Assembly (NCBI GenBank): GCA_944383545.1
Contig: CALWPY010000001.1
Coordinates: 43,980 to 107,979, forward strand
Origin: an uncultured Lachnospiraceae bacterium
GTDB taxonomy: Bacteria > Bacillota > Clostridia > Lachnospirales > Lachnospiraceae
Direction: 5' to 3'
Length of the DNA: 64,000 nucleotides
A model generated the notes under the pieces. That model was not told the DNA's origin. It ran no database searches and saw only the letters and a program-made list of their open reading frames with translations. This document shows positions 9,160-16,585 of this stretch, in pieces. The stretch's first letter is position 1. Each line of letters begins with the position of its first letter. The translations under genes were made by a program, and so were the position numbers.

Positions 9160-10272
9160 TCATACTTTAACAGGAAAAGAGAAGCGTACCGTAGTTCCTC
9201 CTTCCGGAGCGGTATTTATTTTCAACGTGCCGTCAAGAAGATAAATAATTTCAGTAGCTCTGTGAATACCACTGTGCCATTGAGAAGAGGAGTAGTAGTT
9301 ATCCGGTATGCCTGTTCCGTTATCCTTTAAATATACATCAATGACATTCTCGCTGATAAAAACTTTGAGAATAACATTATTTGCCTTTGCATGTTTAAAA
9401 ACATTATCAAAAAATATTCTTAAAAGCTTAATAAGATTTATGGAGCAAATCGTGTTTAAGTTCCGGTCATAGTCTGCAAACTGAATATTTGCTTCGATAA
9501 TGCATTCAGGGTGAGATTCTCTTAATTCCATGACAAGTTCATCCAAAAGAGTCCATATGGGTTTTGATATGTCAATATCATAGTCCATTTTGGAAAGAAG
9601 AGAGTCAATTATATAAGAAATATTGTAGGAATTATTTATGATTTCCTGCAAGGCAGCTTTAGCCTTATTATCATCAGGACTGATGAGGGTACTCATGGAT
9701 TCAAGTTTATTTTTGTTGCTTAATACTGCTTCCTTCACTTTGGATTCCAGAATGGTTGAAACATATGCATTATCAAATGTTTCAAGCATAAGGATATTAT
9801 GACCGTGACGGATTGTATCATCTGACGGGGCATCCTGTTCTATAAATTCAAAACTTTCTTCAACAGATTTAAAATTCGCATTATCAATGGAATTAATTGA
9901 TATTTTTGCTTCGGTCAAAACCTTTAATCTGCGTTTTAAAATATCTAATGTATCCTCCAGAGTATGGAGTTTTATTGTCATGGTTTCCTTTTGCATGGTA
10001 AGCTCTTCTATCTGTTCCGAAATTTCCCTGTTTTTATTGCTGTCAGGAGCTTCTGTTGTAATCGGAGAAAAAATATTTTTTCTGGATTGAGTATTATAGG
10101 TATATATGTTTTTTGTTTTTTCCAATTCTTCCAGTTTTATTTCCAATTCAAAAAGCTCGGTTTTTAAAGCCTGAACTGATTCAAGTTTTTCAAGATATGA
10201 ACTGTTGAAGTAATCCAGCATTTCGTTATTTGCTTTTTTTATAATGGATATGTCATCAGTATAATCACTCAT
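9160..10272 (-). CDS. Cytoplasmic histidine-kinase-like ATPase, apparently lacking the phospho-acceptor histidine
   Basis: 370 residues from ATG 10272, chosen because GAGAGGA lies just ahead; upstream codons overlap the previous gene. There is no membrane segment. Residues ~10-130 are predicted coiled coil. The C-terminal ~150 residues are a HATPase_c domain of the NarL-partner (HisKA_3) type, with N-box FFDNVFKHAKAN (~287-298), G1 box DNGTGI (~317-322) and a final PEGGTTVRFSFP. In related Lachnospiraceae kinases the DHp helix reads like MQE..R.RIARDLHD; here the matching stretch near 162 is MLETFDNAYVSTILES with no RDLHD and no H. It may be a pseudokinase or ATP sensor. No response regulator is adjacent. 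Confidence 0.7.
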   Translation of the reverse strand: MSDYTDDISIIKKANNEMLDYFNSSYLEKLESVQALKTELFELEIKLEELEKTKNIYTYNTQSRKNIFSPITTEAPDSNKNREISEQIEELTMQKETMTIKLHTLEDTLDILKRRLKVLTEAKISINSIDNANFKSVEESFEFIEQDAPSDDTIRHGHNILMLETFDNAYVSTILESKVKEAVLSNKNKLESMSTLISPDDNKAKAALQEIINNSYNISYIIDSLLSKMDYDIDISKPIWTLLDELVMELRESHPECIIEANIQFADYDRNLNTICSINLIKLLRIFFDNVFKHAKANNVILKVFISENVIDVYLKDNGTGIPDNYYSSSQWHSGIHRATEIIYLLDGTLKINTAPEGGTTVRFSFPVKV

Positions 10273-10288
10273 AAACAGTCCTCTCTTT

Positions 10289-11701
10289 CTAATATCTGTA
10301 ATATCGGAATCTGCGGTTTTCCCTGTATTTTCTCCGTTTAGTACGTACAATTCTTATTCTTATCAGAAGTAATACCATTATAACCAAAATAAATACAGGA
10401 ATCAAATAAATCAGTCTGAATTTAAAACCGGAATCTGAAGATTTCTCTCCCGCCACAGAATCAGACATGGCGGCTAAAATTTGTCCGTCATAGTACACAG
10501 GAGTACTTCCTATTTCTTCATTATTATAATAAAACACCATACGTCCTAAAGTATTTCCTTCCGGCTCATCGTAATAATCAATGCTCCAGGTAATATCATC
10601 AGTTGAGATGTTTGTTCTTATAATAATTTCCGCGTCAGTATTTACTGAAAGGTTAAGCATGTTGCTGTCTACATTATTGTAATAGTTATTAAGTATTGCA
10701 GAAGTATTATAATCAGAGTTTATCTCAATATTCTCAAAAGAAAAACCGGTAAGAGGAGTTACTTTTGTGTAGTTGTCAAAACAAAAATCAAACAATGTTA
10801 CTGTATCATAGAATGTATTTGCAGAAGGAACGGCATTTAAAGTCACACAAACAAGCTGCATGTCGTCTTTTTCCGCAAATGAAATCAGAGTACCGTTTGC
10901 ATCAGTGGTATAACCCGTTTTTCCTGCCGTGCAGTATTCGTAGTAATATTTGCTTGTGGAAAAAAGCATACCGTCATTATGCCAGAGCTCTCTTGCCTCT
11001 GCCTTGTTTGTGGCAGGTATAGTATAAGTAATGGAGCCTGCAATTTTTCTGAATTCAGCATTTTTATAAGCCGCACATCCGATAAGGGCCATGTCATATG
11101 CACAGGTATAATGATTGTCATCATGGAGTCCGTTTGGATTCACAAAATGTGAATTGACACATCCGAGCTCGCTTGCTTTCGCGTTCATCATGTTACTAAA
11201 GCTTTCAACGGAGCCTCCTACATGTTCTGCTATGGCAATAGAAGCCTCGTTAGCAGACTCGAGAAGCATTCCATACATGGCATCTTCAAGCGTTATCTGT
11301 TCTCCTACATCCAGACCTATGTGTGAGCTGTCTCTTTCTATGCCCCATACAGCGTTTTCGGACAGGGTAACAGTATCTGACAAATCAGCATTTTCAAGTG
11401 TGACAAGGGCGGTAAGCACCTTTGTAATACTTGCAGGGTAATTTGCAGAATATGCATCCTTCTGATATAATATTGTACCTGTATTTATATCCATGACAAT
11501 CGCAGAAGGAGATGCTATTTCAGGAGCATCTGCAGGAAGAGGCGATGTATCATTTGGTATAGAATCCGTGGCTGTAGCAGTAGCATCAGAAGGTGTAGAA
11601 GATGTCGGACCATCCGTATTTTGTGCCGCATTTACGGGAAAAGAAAAAATAAGGATAAAAACTAAAAAGTATATAAAAAAATGTTTTTTCACAATAAACA
11701 C
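10289..11701 (-). CDS. D-alanyl-D-alanine carboxypeptidase (S11, DacF/PBP5 type)
   Basis: 470 residues. A signal peptide (FFIYFLVFILIFSFPVNAA) is followed by a Thr/Ser/Pro-rich linker, then the S11 peptidase domain. It has all three active-site motifs: SITK (SxxK), SAN (SxN) in ESANEASIA, and KTG in AGKTGYT. A C-terminal transmembrane helix and basic tail (~435-470) anchor it. It trims the terminal D-Ala from peptidoglycan stem peptides outside the cell. The kinase-like gene follows 16 bp downstream. The Thr/Ala-rich linker is low complexity and probably varies between strains. Confidence 0.92.
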   Translation of the reverse strand: MFIVKKHFFIYFLVFILIFSFPVNAAQNTDGPTSSTPSDATATATDSIPNDTSPLPADAPEIASPSAIVMDINTGTILYQKDAYSANYPASITKVLTALVTLENADLSDTVTLSENAVWGIERDSSHIGLDVGEQITLEDAMYGMLLESANEASIAIAEHVGGSVESFSNMMNAKASELGCVNSHFVNPNGLHDDNHYTCAYDMALIGCAAYKNAEFRKIAGSITYTIPATNKAEARELWHNDGMLFSTSKYYYEYCTAGKTGYTTDANGTLISFAEKDDMQLVCVTLNAVPSANTFYDTVTLFDFCFDNYTKVTPLTGFSFENIEINSDYNTSAILNNYYNNVDSNMLNLSVNTDAEIIIRTNISTDDITWSIDYYDEPEGNTLGRMVFYYNNEEIGSTPVYYDGQILAAMSDSVAGEKSSDSGFKFRLIYLIPVFILVIMVLLLIRIRIVRTKRRKYRENRRFRYYRY

Positions 11702-11730
11702 TCCATTTTATACAAAATAATAACATTATA

Positions 11731-11759
11731 ATTATGCAATAAAACATCGAAAAAGACAA
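11731..11759 (-). promoter_or_regulatory. Sigma-A promoter of the carboxypeptidase operon
   Basis: Minus strand TTGTCT (11759-11754), 17-bp spacer, CATAAT (11736-11731). I found no good sigma-F box here, although dacF homologues in Bacillus use one. Confidence 0.55.
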
Positions 11760-11820
11760 GAAAAAATGTTATTATAAATCCAAATGACGTGAAAAGAATA
11801 AAAATAGGAAAGGTAAAATT

Positions 11821-12459
11821 ATGAGACTTAGAAACGTAAAAGGTTCAAGAGAATTAATTGCAGAAAATAAATATGTAATAGAAGAAACTGAAATGAAGGG
11901 AAAATGGCATGAGATTTTCGGCAACAAAAATCCCATTCACATTGAAATAGGAATGGGTAAGGGGAAGTTTATAACCGAGCTTGCAAAAAGAAATCCACAG
12001 ATTAATTATATCGGAATAGAAAAATATTCAAGCGTACTTGTGCGTGCAATAGAGAAGCGTGAAAAAGAGGAAGATATGCAAAATCTGTATTTTATCAGAA
12101 TGGATGCAGAGTATCTAGAGAATGTATTTGATAAAGGCGAGGTGGCTTATATATATCTCAATTTTTCAGATCCATGGCCAAAGGACCGTCATGCAAAAAG
12201 AAGACTTACATCAGAGCAGTTTCTCTCAAGATATAAAAATATTCTTTCTGACGGAGGAGGGGTTACATTTAAAACGGACAATACGGCTCTTTTTGATTTT
12301 TCTTTGGAAGAGGCTGATAAGGCAGGATGGAAAAAGGTGAATGTTACAAGAGACCTTCATAATTCTGAATTTGCGGAGGGAAATGTCATGACAGAATATG
12401 AGACAAAATTTTCGGAAATGGGGAATCCCATATACCGTATGGTGATAAAACCTCAGTAA
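11821..12459 (+). CDS. trmB: tRNA (guanine-46-N7)-methyltransferase
   Basis: 212 residues, normal length. The Rossmann SAM-binding motif is IEIGMGKGKFITELA, followed by YIGIEKYSSV, and the TrmB signature FSDPWPKDRHAKRRLT sits in the middle. It methylates G46 in the variable loop of many tRNAs. Divergent from the carboxypeptidase. The start follows AGGAAAGGTAAAATT at normal spacing. Confidence 0.96.
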   Translation: MRLRNVKGSRELIAENKYVIEETEMKGKWHEIFGNKNPIHIEIGMGKGKFITELAKRNPQINYIGIEKYSSVLVRAIEKREKEEDMQNLYFIRMDAEYLENVFDKGEVAYIYLNFSDPWPKDRHAKRRLTSEQFLSRYKNILSDGGGVTFKTDNTALFDFSLEEADKAGWKKVNVTRDLHNSEFAEGNVMTEYETKFSEMGNPIYRMVIKPQ

Positions 12460-12503
12460 ACATTTGTCATTTACGATAATTCGGCAATAAAAATTAACCT
12501 TCT

Positions 12504-12532
12504 GTGACAAAGCTGCATATAATATATATAAT
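12504..12532 (+). promoter_or_regulatory. Sigma-A promoter for the small Cys-rich gene
   Basis: GTGACA (12504-12509), 17-bp spacer, TATAAT (12527-12532), giving a leader of about 35 nt before the ATG at 12573. Confidence 0.7.
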
Positions 12533-12572
12533 TTGTAATAAAAGTAAGGCAAAATTTGCCGGGGGAGGTTTT

Positions 12573-12743
12573 ATGGGTTGTTGCAAATGGAAACATAAAA
12601 TTAATTCAATTGTTTACAGAAACAGGTGTCTGAACAATACCGCACACAGATTATACTGTAATATTGAAGAATTGAAGTGTTGTCTTTGTGGTAAAAGTCA
12701 CAGAGACAAAGGCAGAAATTGTAGAAAATCAACAAAATTTTAA
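12573..12743 (+). CDS. 56-residue cysteine-rich small protein, unknown
   Basis: Small gene with a near-ideal ribosome site (GGGGGAGG then ATG) and its own promoter. The 56 residues contain eight cysteines (positions 3, 4, 19, 29, 36, 37, 39, 50), four histidines and many Lys/Arg; MGCCKWKH at the start and CCLCGKSH at 36-43 look like metal ligands. There is no signal peptide, so a cytosolic zinc- or iron-binding peptide is plausible. It lies between trmB and tRNA-Lys. I do not recognise a family. The strong promoter and ribosome site argue that it is real. Confidence 0.6.
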   Translation: MGCCKWKHKINSIVYRNRCLNNTAHRLYCNIEELKCCLCGKSHRDKGRNCRKSTKF

Positions 12744-12759
12744 TTTTGTAAAAAAAATG

Positions 12760-12788
12760 TTGCATTTTAAAATAAGTTATACTATAAT
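12760..12788 (+). promoter_or_regulatory. Sigma-A promoter of tRNA-Lys
   Basis: TTGCAT (12760-12765), 17-bp spacer, TATAAT (12783-12788). Confidence 0.75.
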
Positions 12789-12826
12789 CATTAAGTGCTT
12801 GAGAGACAGCAGATAAAATTAAATAC

Positions 12827-12899
12827 GGGCCGCTAGCTCATTTGGTAGAGCACCTGACTCTTAATCAGGGTGTGCGGGGTTCGAGCCCCCGGCGGCCCA
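12827..12899 (+). tRNA. tRNA-Lys (anticodon CTT)
   Basis: 73-nt cloverleaf. Acceptor GGGCCGC pairs with GCGGCCC, discriminator A. The anticodon stem CCTGA/TCAGG closes loop CTCTTAA, giving anticodon CTT (Lys, AAG). T-arm CGGGG-TTCGAGC-CCCCG. CCA is not encoded. Confidence 0.96.
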
Positions 12900-12930
12900 C
12901 TTACGGGAGGGCTGAGGACTTTGTGCATAG

Positions 12931-12954
12931 GCAAGGTTTTTGGCCTTTTTTTTA
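12931..12954 (+). terminator. Probable terminator of tRNA-Lys
   Basis: Short AGGC/GCCT-type stem (from AGGCAAGG to GGCC) followed by an unbroken run of eight T. The stem is short but the T-run is strong. Confidence 0.5.
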
Positions 12955-12984
12955 CAAAAATTTTGAGGGAATCATTTACATATA

Positions 12985-12998
12985 GCGGCATAAAAGGA
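12985..12998 (+). repeat. Left 14-bp flanking direct repeat of repeat copy A
   Basis: GCGGCATAAAAGGA, identical to 13125-13138. The two bracket the double-hairpin repeat and look like a target-site duplication. Confidence 0.65.
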
Positions 12999-13006
12999 CG
13001 CGACAA

Positions 13007-13091
13007 GGTATCGCGCGCATGAAAAATCGAACTTCGTGCGATGGCGCGCGAGCAGTTCATCAATTTGCTTCGCAAATTGGTGAAGAATGCG
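13007..13091 (-). repeat. Double-hairpin dispersed repeat, copy A
   Basis: Reverse-oriented copy of the element found twice between mnmE and mnmG. Hairpin 1 (13056-13084) is a 13-bp stem TTCATCAATTTGC / GCAAATTGGTGAA with loop TTC. Hairpin 2 (13011-13051) has an 8-bp outer stem TCGCGCGC/GCGCGCGA and an inner ATCG-type stem. Similarity to copy C continues to about 13115 (the GGGGGCCA/CCGCG segment read on the minus strand). Much GC-richer than its surroundings, and it encodes nothing plausible. Confidence 0.85.
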
Positions 13092-13124
13092 TTAGCACCG
13101 CGGGTGGCCCCCGCCTTTCAGGCG

Positions 13125-13138
13125 GCGGCATAAAAGGA
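13125..13138 (+). repeat. Right 14-bp flanking direct repeat of repeat copy A
   Basis: GCGGCATAAAAGGA, second copy. It contributes the ribosome site (AAAAGGAG) of the histidine phosphatase gene that starts at 13146. Confidence 0.65.
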
Positions 13139-13145
13139 GTATGAT

Positions 13146-13676
13146 ATGAGGCTTTACGTCGCGAGACACGGACAGACACAATACAATCTGGAGAAGAGAA
13201 TATGCGGAAGGGCTGATGTTGAGCTTACGGACAGAGGTGTAAGACAGGCAGAGGAGCTGGCTGAGAAACTGGTGAGCTACAGTATAGATTTAATTATTTC
13301 ATCACCTTTAAACAGAGCAAGAAAAACGGCAAAAATTGTCGGAGAAAAAGTAGGTGCGCCCGTGTATTTTGAGGACAGACTTATGGAACGGGATTATGGT
13401 CTTACAGACGGAACATATGAGGGGACTCCGGGTTTTGTACATACCTTCAGACAATTTGCCTACACATATCCCGATGGAGAGTCCCTGCTTCAGGTAGTTC
13501 AGAGGGTGTATAATTTTCTTGATGAAGTGAAATTTAAATTTCATGATAAGAATGTACTTATAGTAAGTCACGGAGGAGTATGCCGTGTAATTAATTCTTA
13601 TTTTAAAAGCCTGTCAAATGAAGAGTTTTATGACTTTGTTCTGGATAATTGTAAGGTATTGGAATATGAATTTTAA
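13146..13676 (+). CDS. Histidine phosphatase / phosphoglycerate mutase family protein
   Basis: 176 residues. The catalytic RHG motif is at 8-10 (VARHGQTQYNLE), with the second conserved histidine in VLIVSHGGVCRV near residue 142. Between them is the acid-base segment FEDRLMERDYG. The superfamily includes cofactor-dependent phosphoglycerate mutases, alpha-ribazole phosphatase and broad phosphatases; no cobalamin genes are near, so the substrate stays open. The AAAAGGAGTATGAT ribosome site lies inside the right flanking repeat of copy A, meaning the insertion preserved it. Confidence 0.88.
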   Translation: MRLYVARHGQTQYNLEKRICGRADVELTDRGVRQAEELAEKLVSYSIDLIISSPLNRARKTAKIVGEKVGAPVYFEDRLMERDYGLTDGTYEGTPGFVHTFRQFAYTYPDGESLLQVVQRVYNFLDEVKFKFHDKNVLIVSHGGVCRVINSYFKSLSNEEFYDFVLDNCKVLEYEF

Positions 13677-13754
13677 AATTTGAATGTCAGACTTTGGATA
13701 TTAAAATCAGGGGAAGGATGTATTCGGGTTTTGCTTTATTATGGGAGGGGTAAT

Positions 13755-15371
13755 ATGCAGGACTTTAAAGTTACGCTTAATGAATGTTATAAAATTTGCA
13801 ACAGGTATGAAAAGAAATTGCCTGGGTATGAGGATGAGGATTTATTCTGGGAATTCTCTGACGATTTAGTAAACATGGCTTACCTTATTGCGCTGAGTGA
13901 CGGCTCAGTGGATGTAAGCGAAGTAACTACAATTAATTCTACATTTAATATTCTCTATGACCCGATAATGCTTATGAAGCGTTATGGTATGGATTATATT
14001 TCTGAGGATAGTTTTCTTCAAAAGATTCCACAAAGTATTATAAAAGTTGCAAAAATTGAAAAAGAAGAAAATTTTGGCGCTGAATGTTTTCTTAAAGATA
14101 CCAGGATGCTTTATCAGGCGATGAAGGATTTTGGAAATATTATTATCAACTGTGATGGGGAAAGACTCAGGTTTCAGGTGGTACTTCACAGATTTTTTAT
14201 TGATAAAATTAAAAATTATATATTGGAAATTGAAAAAGAAGATAACATTCTGGATATAAATAATAATTCAAAAGAAAAAGTCTTTGAAACAGAAGGCATG
14301 AATAAAATCATACTGCGGCTTCCTGAAAAAAGTATAAAAGATGCAGATGTAAAAACATCAGAAAAGATAAGTCAGGAGAAGTTTAACAGAGAACAGGAGA
14401 CTCTGATGCAGGTACCTATTGAGAAGACAATATATAACAGTATTGCACAAAATGACCGAGTTTATGAAAAGTATGCAAGTGAGGATTCTTTATCTGAGCA
14501 GGATATTTCAAGAAGTCATAATGAAACAGGCATGCCTGATATGAAAAAAATTAATGAGCTTCTTCATAAGGTAGATGGTTTGACAGGGCTCAATATGGTA
14601 AAGAAAGAAATTCACAATATGGTTAATCTGCTTCTGGTAAGAAAAATGAGAGAGAAGCAGGGATTAAAAATTCCACCTGTTTCAATGCACCTTGTATTTG
14701 CAGGAAATCCCGGAACAGGAAAGACAACCATTGCAAGAATGATAGCAGAAATTTATAAATGTCTCGGTCTGCTTGAAACAGGACAGCTTGTTGAAACTGA
14801 CCGTTCAGGCATTGTAGCGGGATATATGGGACAGACAGCTGAAAGAGTTCAGGAGATTGCAGATTCTGCAATGGGCGGAGTTTTATTTATTGATGAGGCT
14901 TATACTCTGACCGTGGGAAAAAACGATGGTGATTTCGGGCAGGAGGCAATCGACACACTCTTAAAGATAATGGAAGACAGAAGAGAAAATTTCATGGTAA
15001 TAGTGGCAGGCTACACCGATAAAATGGAAAAGTTTCTTGATTCAAATCCGGGGCTTCGTTCCAGATTCAGTAAATATATATTTTTTAATGATTACAGCAT
15101 AGATGAGCTGTATGAGATATTTGAAAAATACTGCAAAGAGCAGGATTATACACTTGCACCGGGACTTGCCGATAAGGTAAAAGATATAATAAACGAGATG
15201 AAGAATGAAAAAGGAGAAGCTTTTGGAAATGCCAGAGAGATAAGAAATTATTTTGAAAGGGTAATTTCCAATCAGGCAAACAGAATAATGTCTCTTCATA
15301 ATACGTTAAATGATATGGATAAAGAGAATTCTGCCGTTGATTTGGTTACTATAACGGAAGGAGATTTGTAA
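13755..15371 (+). CDS. CbbX/SpoVK-type AAA+ ATPase with a TerB-like N-terminal region
   Basis: 538 residues from ATG 13755, chosen for the GGGAGGGG just upstream; an earlier in-frame TTG has no ribosome site. The N-terminal ~150 residues contain MAYLIALSDGSVDVSEVTTI, which resembles TerB-like helical domains (inference). A charged linker of ~120 residues follows. The C-terminal AAA+ module has Walker A GNPGTGKTT, Walker B GGVLFIDEAYTL, and sensor/arginine-finger region IVAGYTDKMEKFLDSNPGL then RSRF. It belongs with CbbX, SpoVK and EccA, ring ATPases that remodel protein partners. Partner unknown; it follows the phosphatase gene by ~80 bp. Confidence 0.85.
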   Translation: MQDFKVTLNECYKICNRYEKKLPGYEDEDLFWEFSDDLVNMAYLIALSDGSVDVSEVTTINSTFNILYDPIMLMKRYGMDYISEDSFLQKIPQSIIKVAKIEKEENFGAECFLKDTRMLYQAMKDFGNIIINCDGERLRFQVVLHRFFIDKIKNYILEIEKEDNILDINNNSKEKVFETEGMNKIILRLPEKSIKDADVKTSEKISQEKFNREQETLMQVPIEKTIYNSIAQNDRVYEKYASEDSLSEQDISRSHNETGMPDMKKINELLHKVDGLTGLNMVKKEIHNMVNLLLVRKMREKQGLKIPPVSMHLVFAGNPGTGKTTIARMIAEIYKCLGLLETGQLVETDRSGIVAGYMGQTAERVQEIADSAMGGVLFIDEAYTLTVGKNDGDFGQEAIDTLLKIMEDRRENFMVIVAGYTDKMEKFLDSNPGLRSRFSKYIFFNDYSIDELYEIFEKYCKEQDYTLAPGLADKVKDIINEMKNEKGEAFGNAREIRNYFERVISNQANRIMSLHNTLNDMDKENSAVDLVTITEGDL

Positions 15372-15426
15372 TATTATGAATGCATTAATTATGCATTAAC
15401 TTTATTTTAAAAAAGCATATCATTTA

Positions 15427-15455
15427 TTGAAAAAAAACAGGTATTATGTTAAGAT
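15427..15455 (+). promoter_or_regulatory. Sigma-A promoter of the zinc-ribbon repeat protein
   Basis: TTGAAA (15427-15432), 17-bp spacer, TAAGAT (15450-15455). A small CTTTCAC/GTGAAGG hairpin follows in the leader. Confidence 0.5.
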
Positions 15456-15539
15456 GAATATAATGTACTTTCACAAAGTGAAGGACTGAAGACATGGAAA
15501 AAACATGCCTTTATATTAAAAATTTTAGGAGGACAAAAT

Positions 15540-16457
15540 ATGAGATGTTCTAATTGCGGAAATGAAATTCCGGATAATTCTGCATTTTGCACAAGTTGTG
15601 GAGCACCAGTAACATCACAGCCAATGGGAAATGACCAGTCATATCAGCAGCCACAGCAGGGCGCTTACCAACAGCCACAGGGCGCTTACCAACAGCCACA
15701 GGGCGGTTATCAGCAGCCACAGCAGGGAGATTACAATCAGCCATATCAGCAGGGAGGCTACCAGCAGCCACAGGGTGGTTACAATCAGCCATATCAGCAG
15801 GGAGGCTACCAGCAGCCACAGGGTGGTTACAATCAGCCATATCAGCAGGGAGGCTATCAGCAGCCACAGGGTGGTTATAATCAGCCATATCAGCAGCCAC
15901 AGGTAAATTACGGCGGAAGCAAGGTTGATTTCCAGGGCGTTGTTTCAGATTTAAAGACAAATATTTTTAAGACTATAGGACTTGTAGGAGCAATTTTGAT
16001 TTTCCTTTCTTCATTCCTTCCGGGATGGGTATATGCAAAATACGGTTCAGACAGCGAGTCAGCAGGTCTTTTTGCAGAGGATGGAGGAATATTAAAATTA
16101 TATGGTATACTTTTATTAATTATATCACTTGCAATGATAGTTTTTGCTTTAAGTGACTTCATTCGTGTTCCTGCAATAAAGAATTTTGCCCAGAAGTTTA
16201 ATTCACTTCCTTTCAGTGCATTTTATCTTCCGGCAGCTTCACTTATACTTTTCTTTTTAGCTACATTTAATTCTAATTTCAGAGATGTAATTGATGCAAT
16301 TAACGAAATTAAGGATATGTATTCATCATGGATGGGCTCATCTTCTGATATAAGCGGTGGATATGGATATGCATTCTGGTTCTGCCTTATAGGAATAATT
16401 CTTACACTTGTTCCTGCAGTAATGAGTTTAATTAACAAAAATAAAAATACATACTAA
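15540..16457 (+). CDS. Zinc-ribbon membrane protein with Q/P/G/Y repeats
   Basis: 305 residues. An N-terminal zinc ribbon (CSNCG at 3-7 and CTSCG at 17-21) is followed by a low-complexity region (about 30-125) made of Gln, Pro, Gly and Tyr, then about four membrane segments in the C-terminal half, including PFSAFYLPAASLILFFLA. The repeats include two 7-residue GAYQQPQ units and three exact 16-residue units. Proteins of this build are common in Clostridia; function unknown. A strong TTAGGAGGA ribosome site precedes the ATG. The zinc-ribbon plus membrane plan recurs in the gene at 26429. Confidence 0.85.
   Translation: MRCSNCGNEIPDNSAFCTSCGAPVTSQPMGNDQSYQQPQQGAYQQPQGAYQQPQGGYQQPQQGDYNQPYQQGGYQQPQGGYNQPYQQGGYQQPQGGYNQPYQQGGYQQPQGGYNQPYQQPQVNYGGSKVDFQGVVSDLKTNIFKTIGLVGAILIFLSSFLPGWVYAKYGSDSESAGLFAEDGGILKLYGILLLIISLAMIVFALSDFIRVPAIKNFAQKFNSLPFSAFYLPAASLILFFLATFNSNFRDVIDAINEIKDMYSSWMGSSSDISGGYGYAFWFCLIGIILTLVPAVMSLINKNKNTY
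15753..15896 (+). repeat. 48-bp tandem repeat, three copies, in coding sequence
   Basis: Three consecutive 48-bp units (15753, 15801, 15849) each encode GGYQQPQGGYNQPYQQ; a degenerate 51-bp unit (15702-15752) precedes them. Differences are nearly all synonymous, so the array is recent and could expand or contract in frame. Confidence 0.9.
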
Positions 16458-16466
16458 GATGTAATA

Positions 16467-16507
16467 AAAAGGGCGATGCAATGAAATGTTGCATTGCTCT
16501 TTTTTTA
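16467..16507 (+). terminator. Intrinsic terminator of the zinc-ribbon gene
   Basis: AAAGGGCGATGCAA pairs with TTGCATTGCTCTTT (two G-U), 7-nt loop, then a T-run. Confidence 0.88.
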
Positions 16508-16515
16508 ATTTCCAC

Positions 16516-16544
16516 TTCACATTTTGTACATTAGAGTTTATACT
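16516..16544 (+). promoter_or_regulatory. Sigma-A promoter of mnmE
   Basis: TTCACA (16516-16521), 17-bp spacer, TATACT (16539-16544), 42 bp ahead of the mnmE start. Confidence 0.65.
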
Positions 16545-16585
16545 TGTACGTATAGGAAATTTAGCGGCAGTGAAAGAGGTAAGGT

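Noticed and set aside
12833-13075. 80-codon minus-strand frame over tRNA-Lys and repeat copy A
   Set aside because: It covers a tRNA and a structured repeat; no ribosome site and no plausible protein.
15702-15896. Possible CRISPR-like array
   Set aside because: The units are contiguous 48-bp repeats without spacers and encode an in-frame Q/P/G/Y protein repeat.
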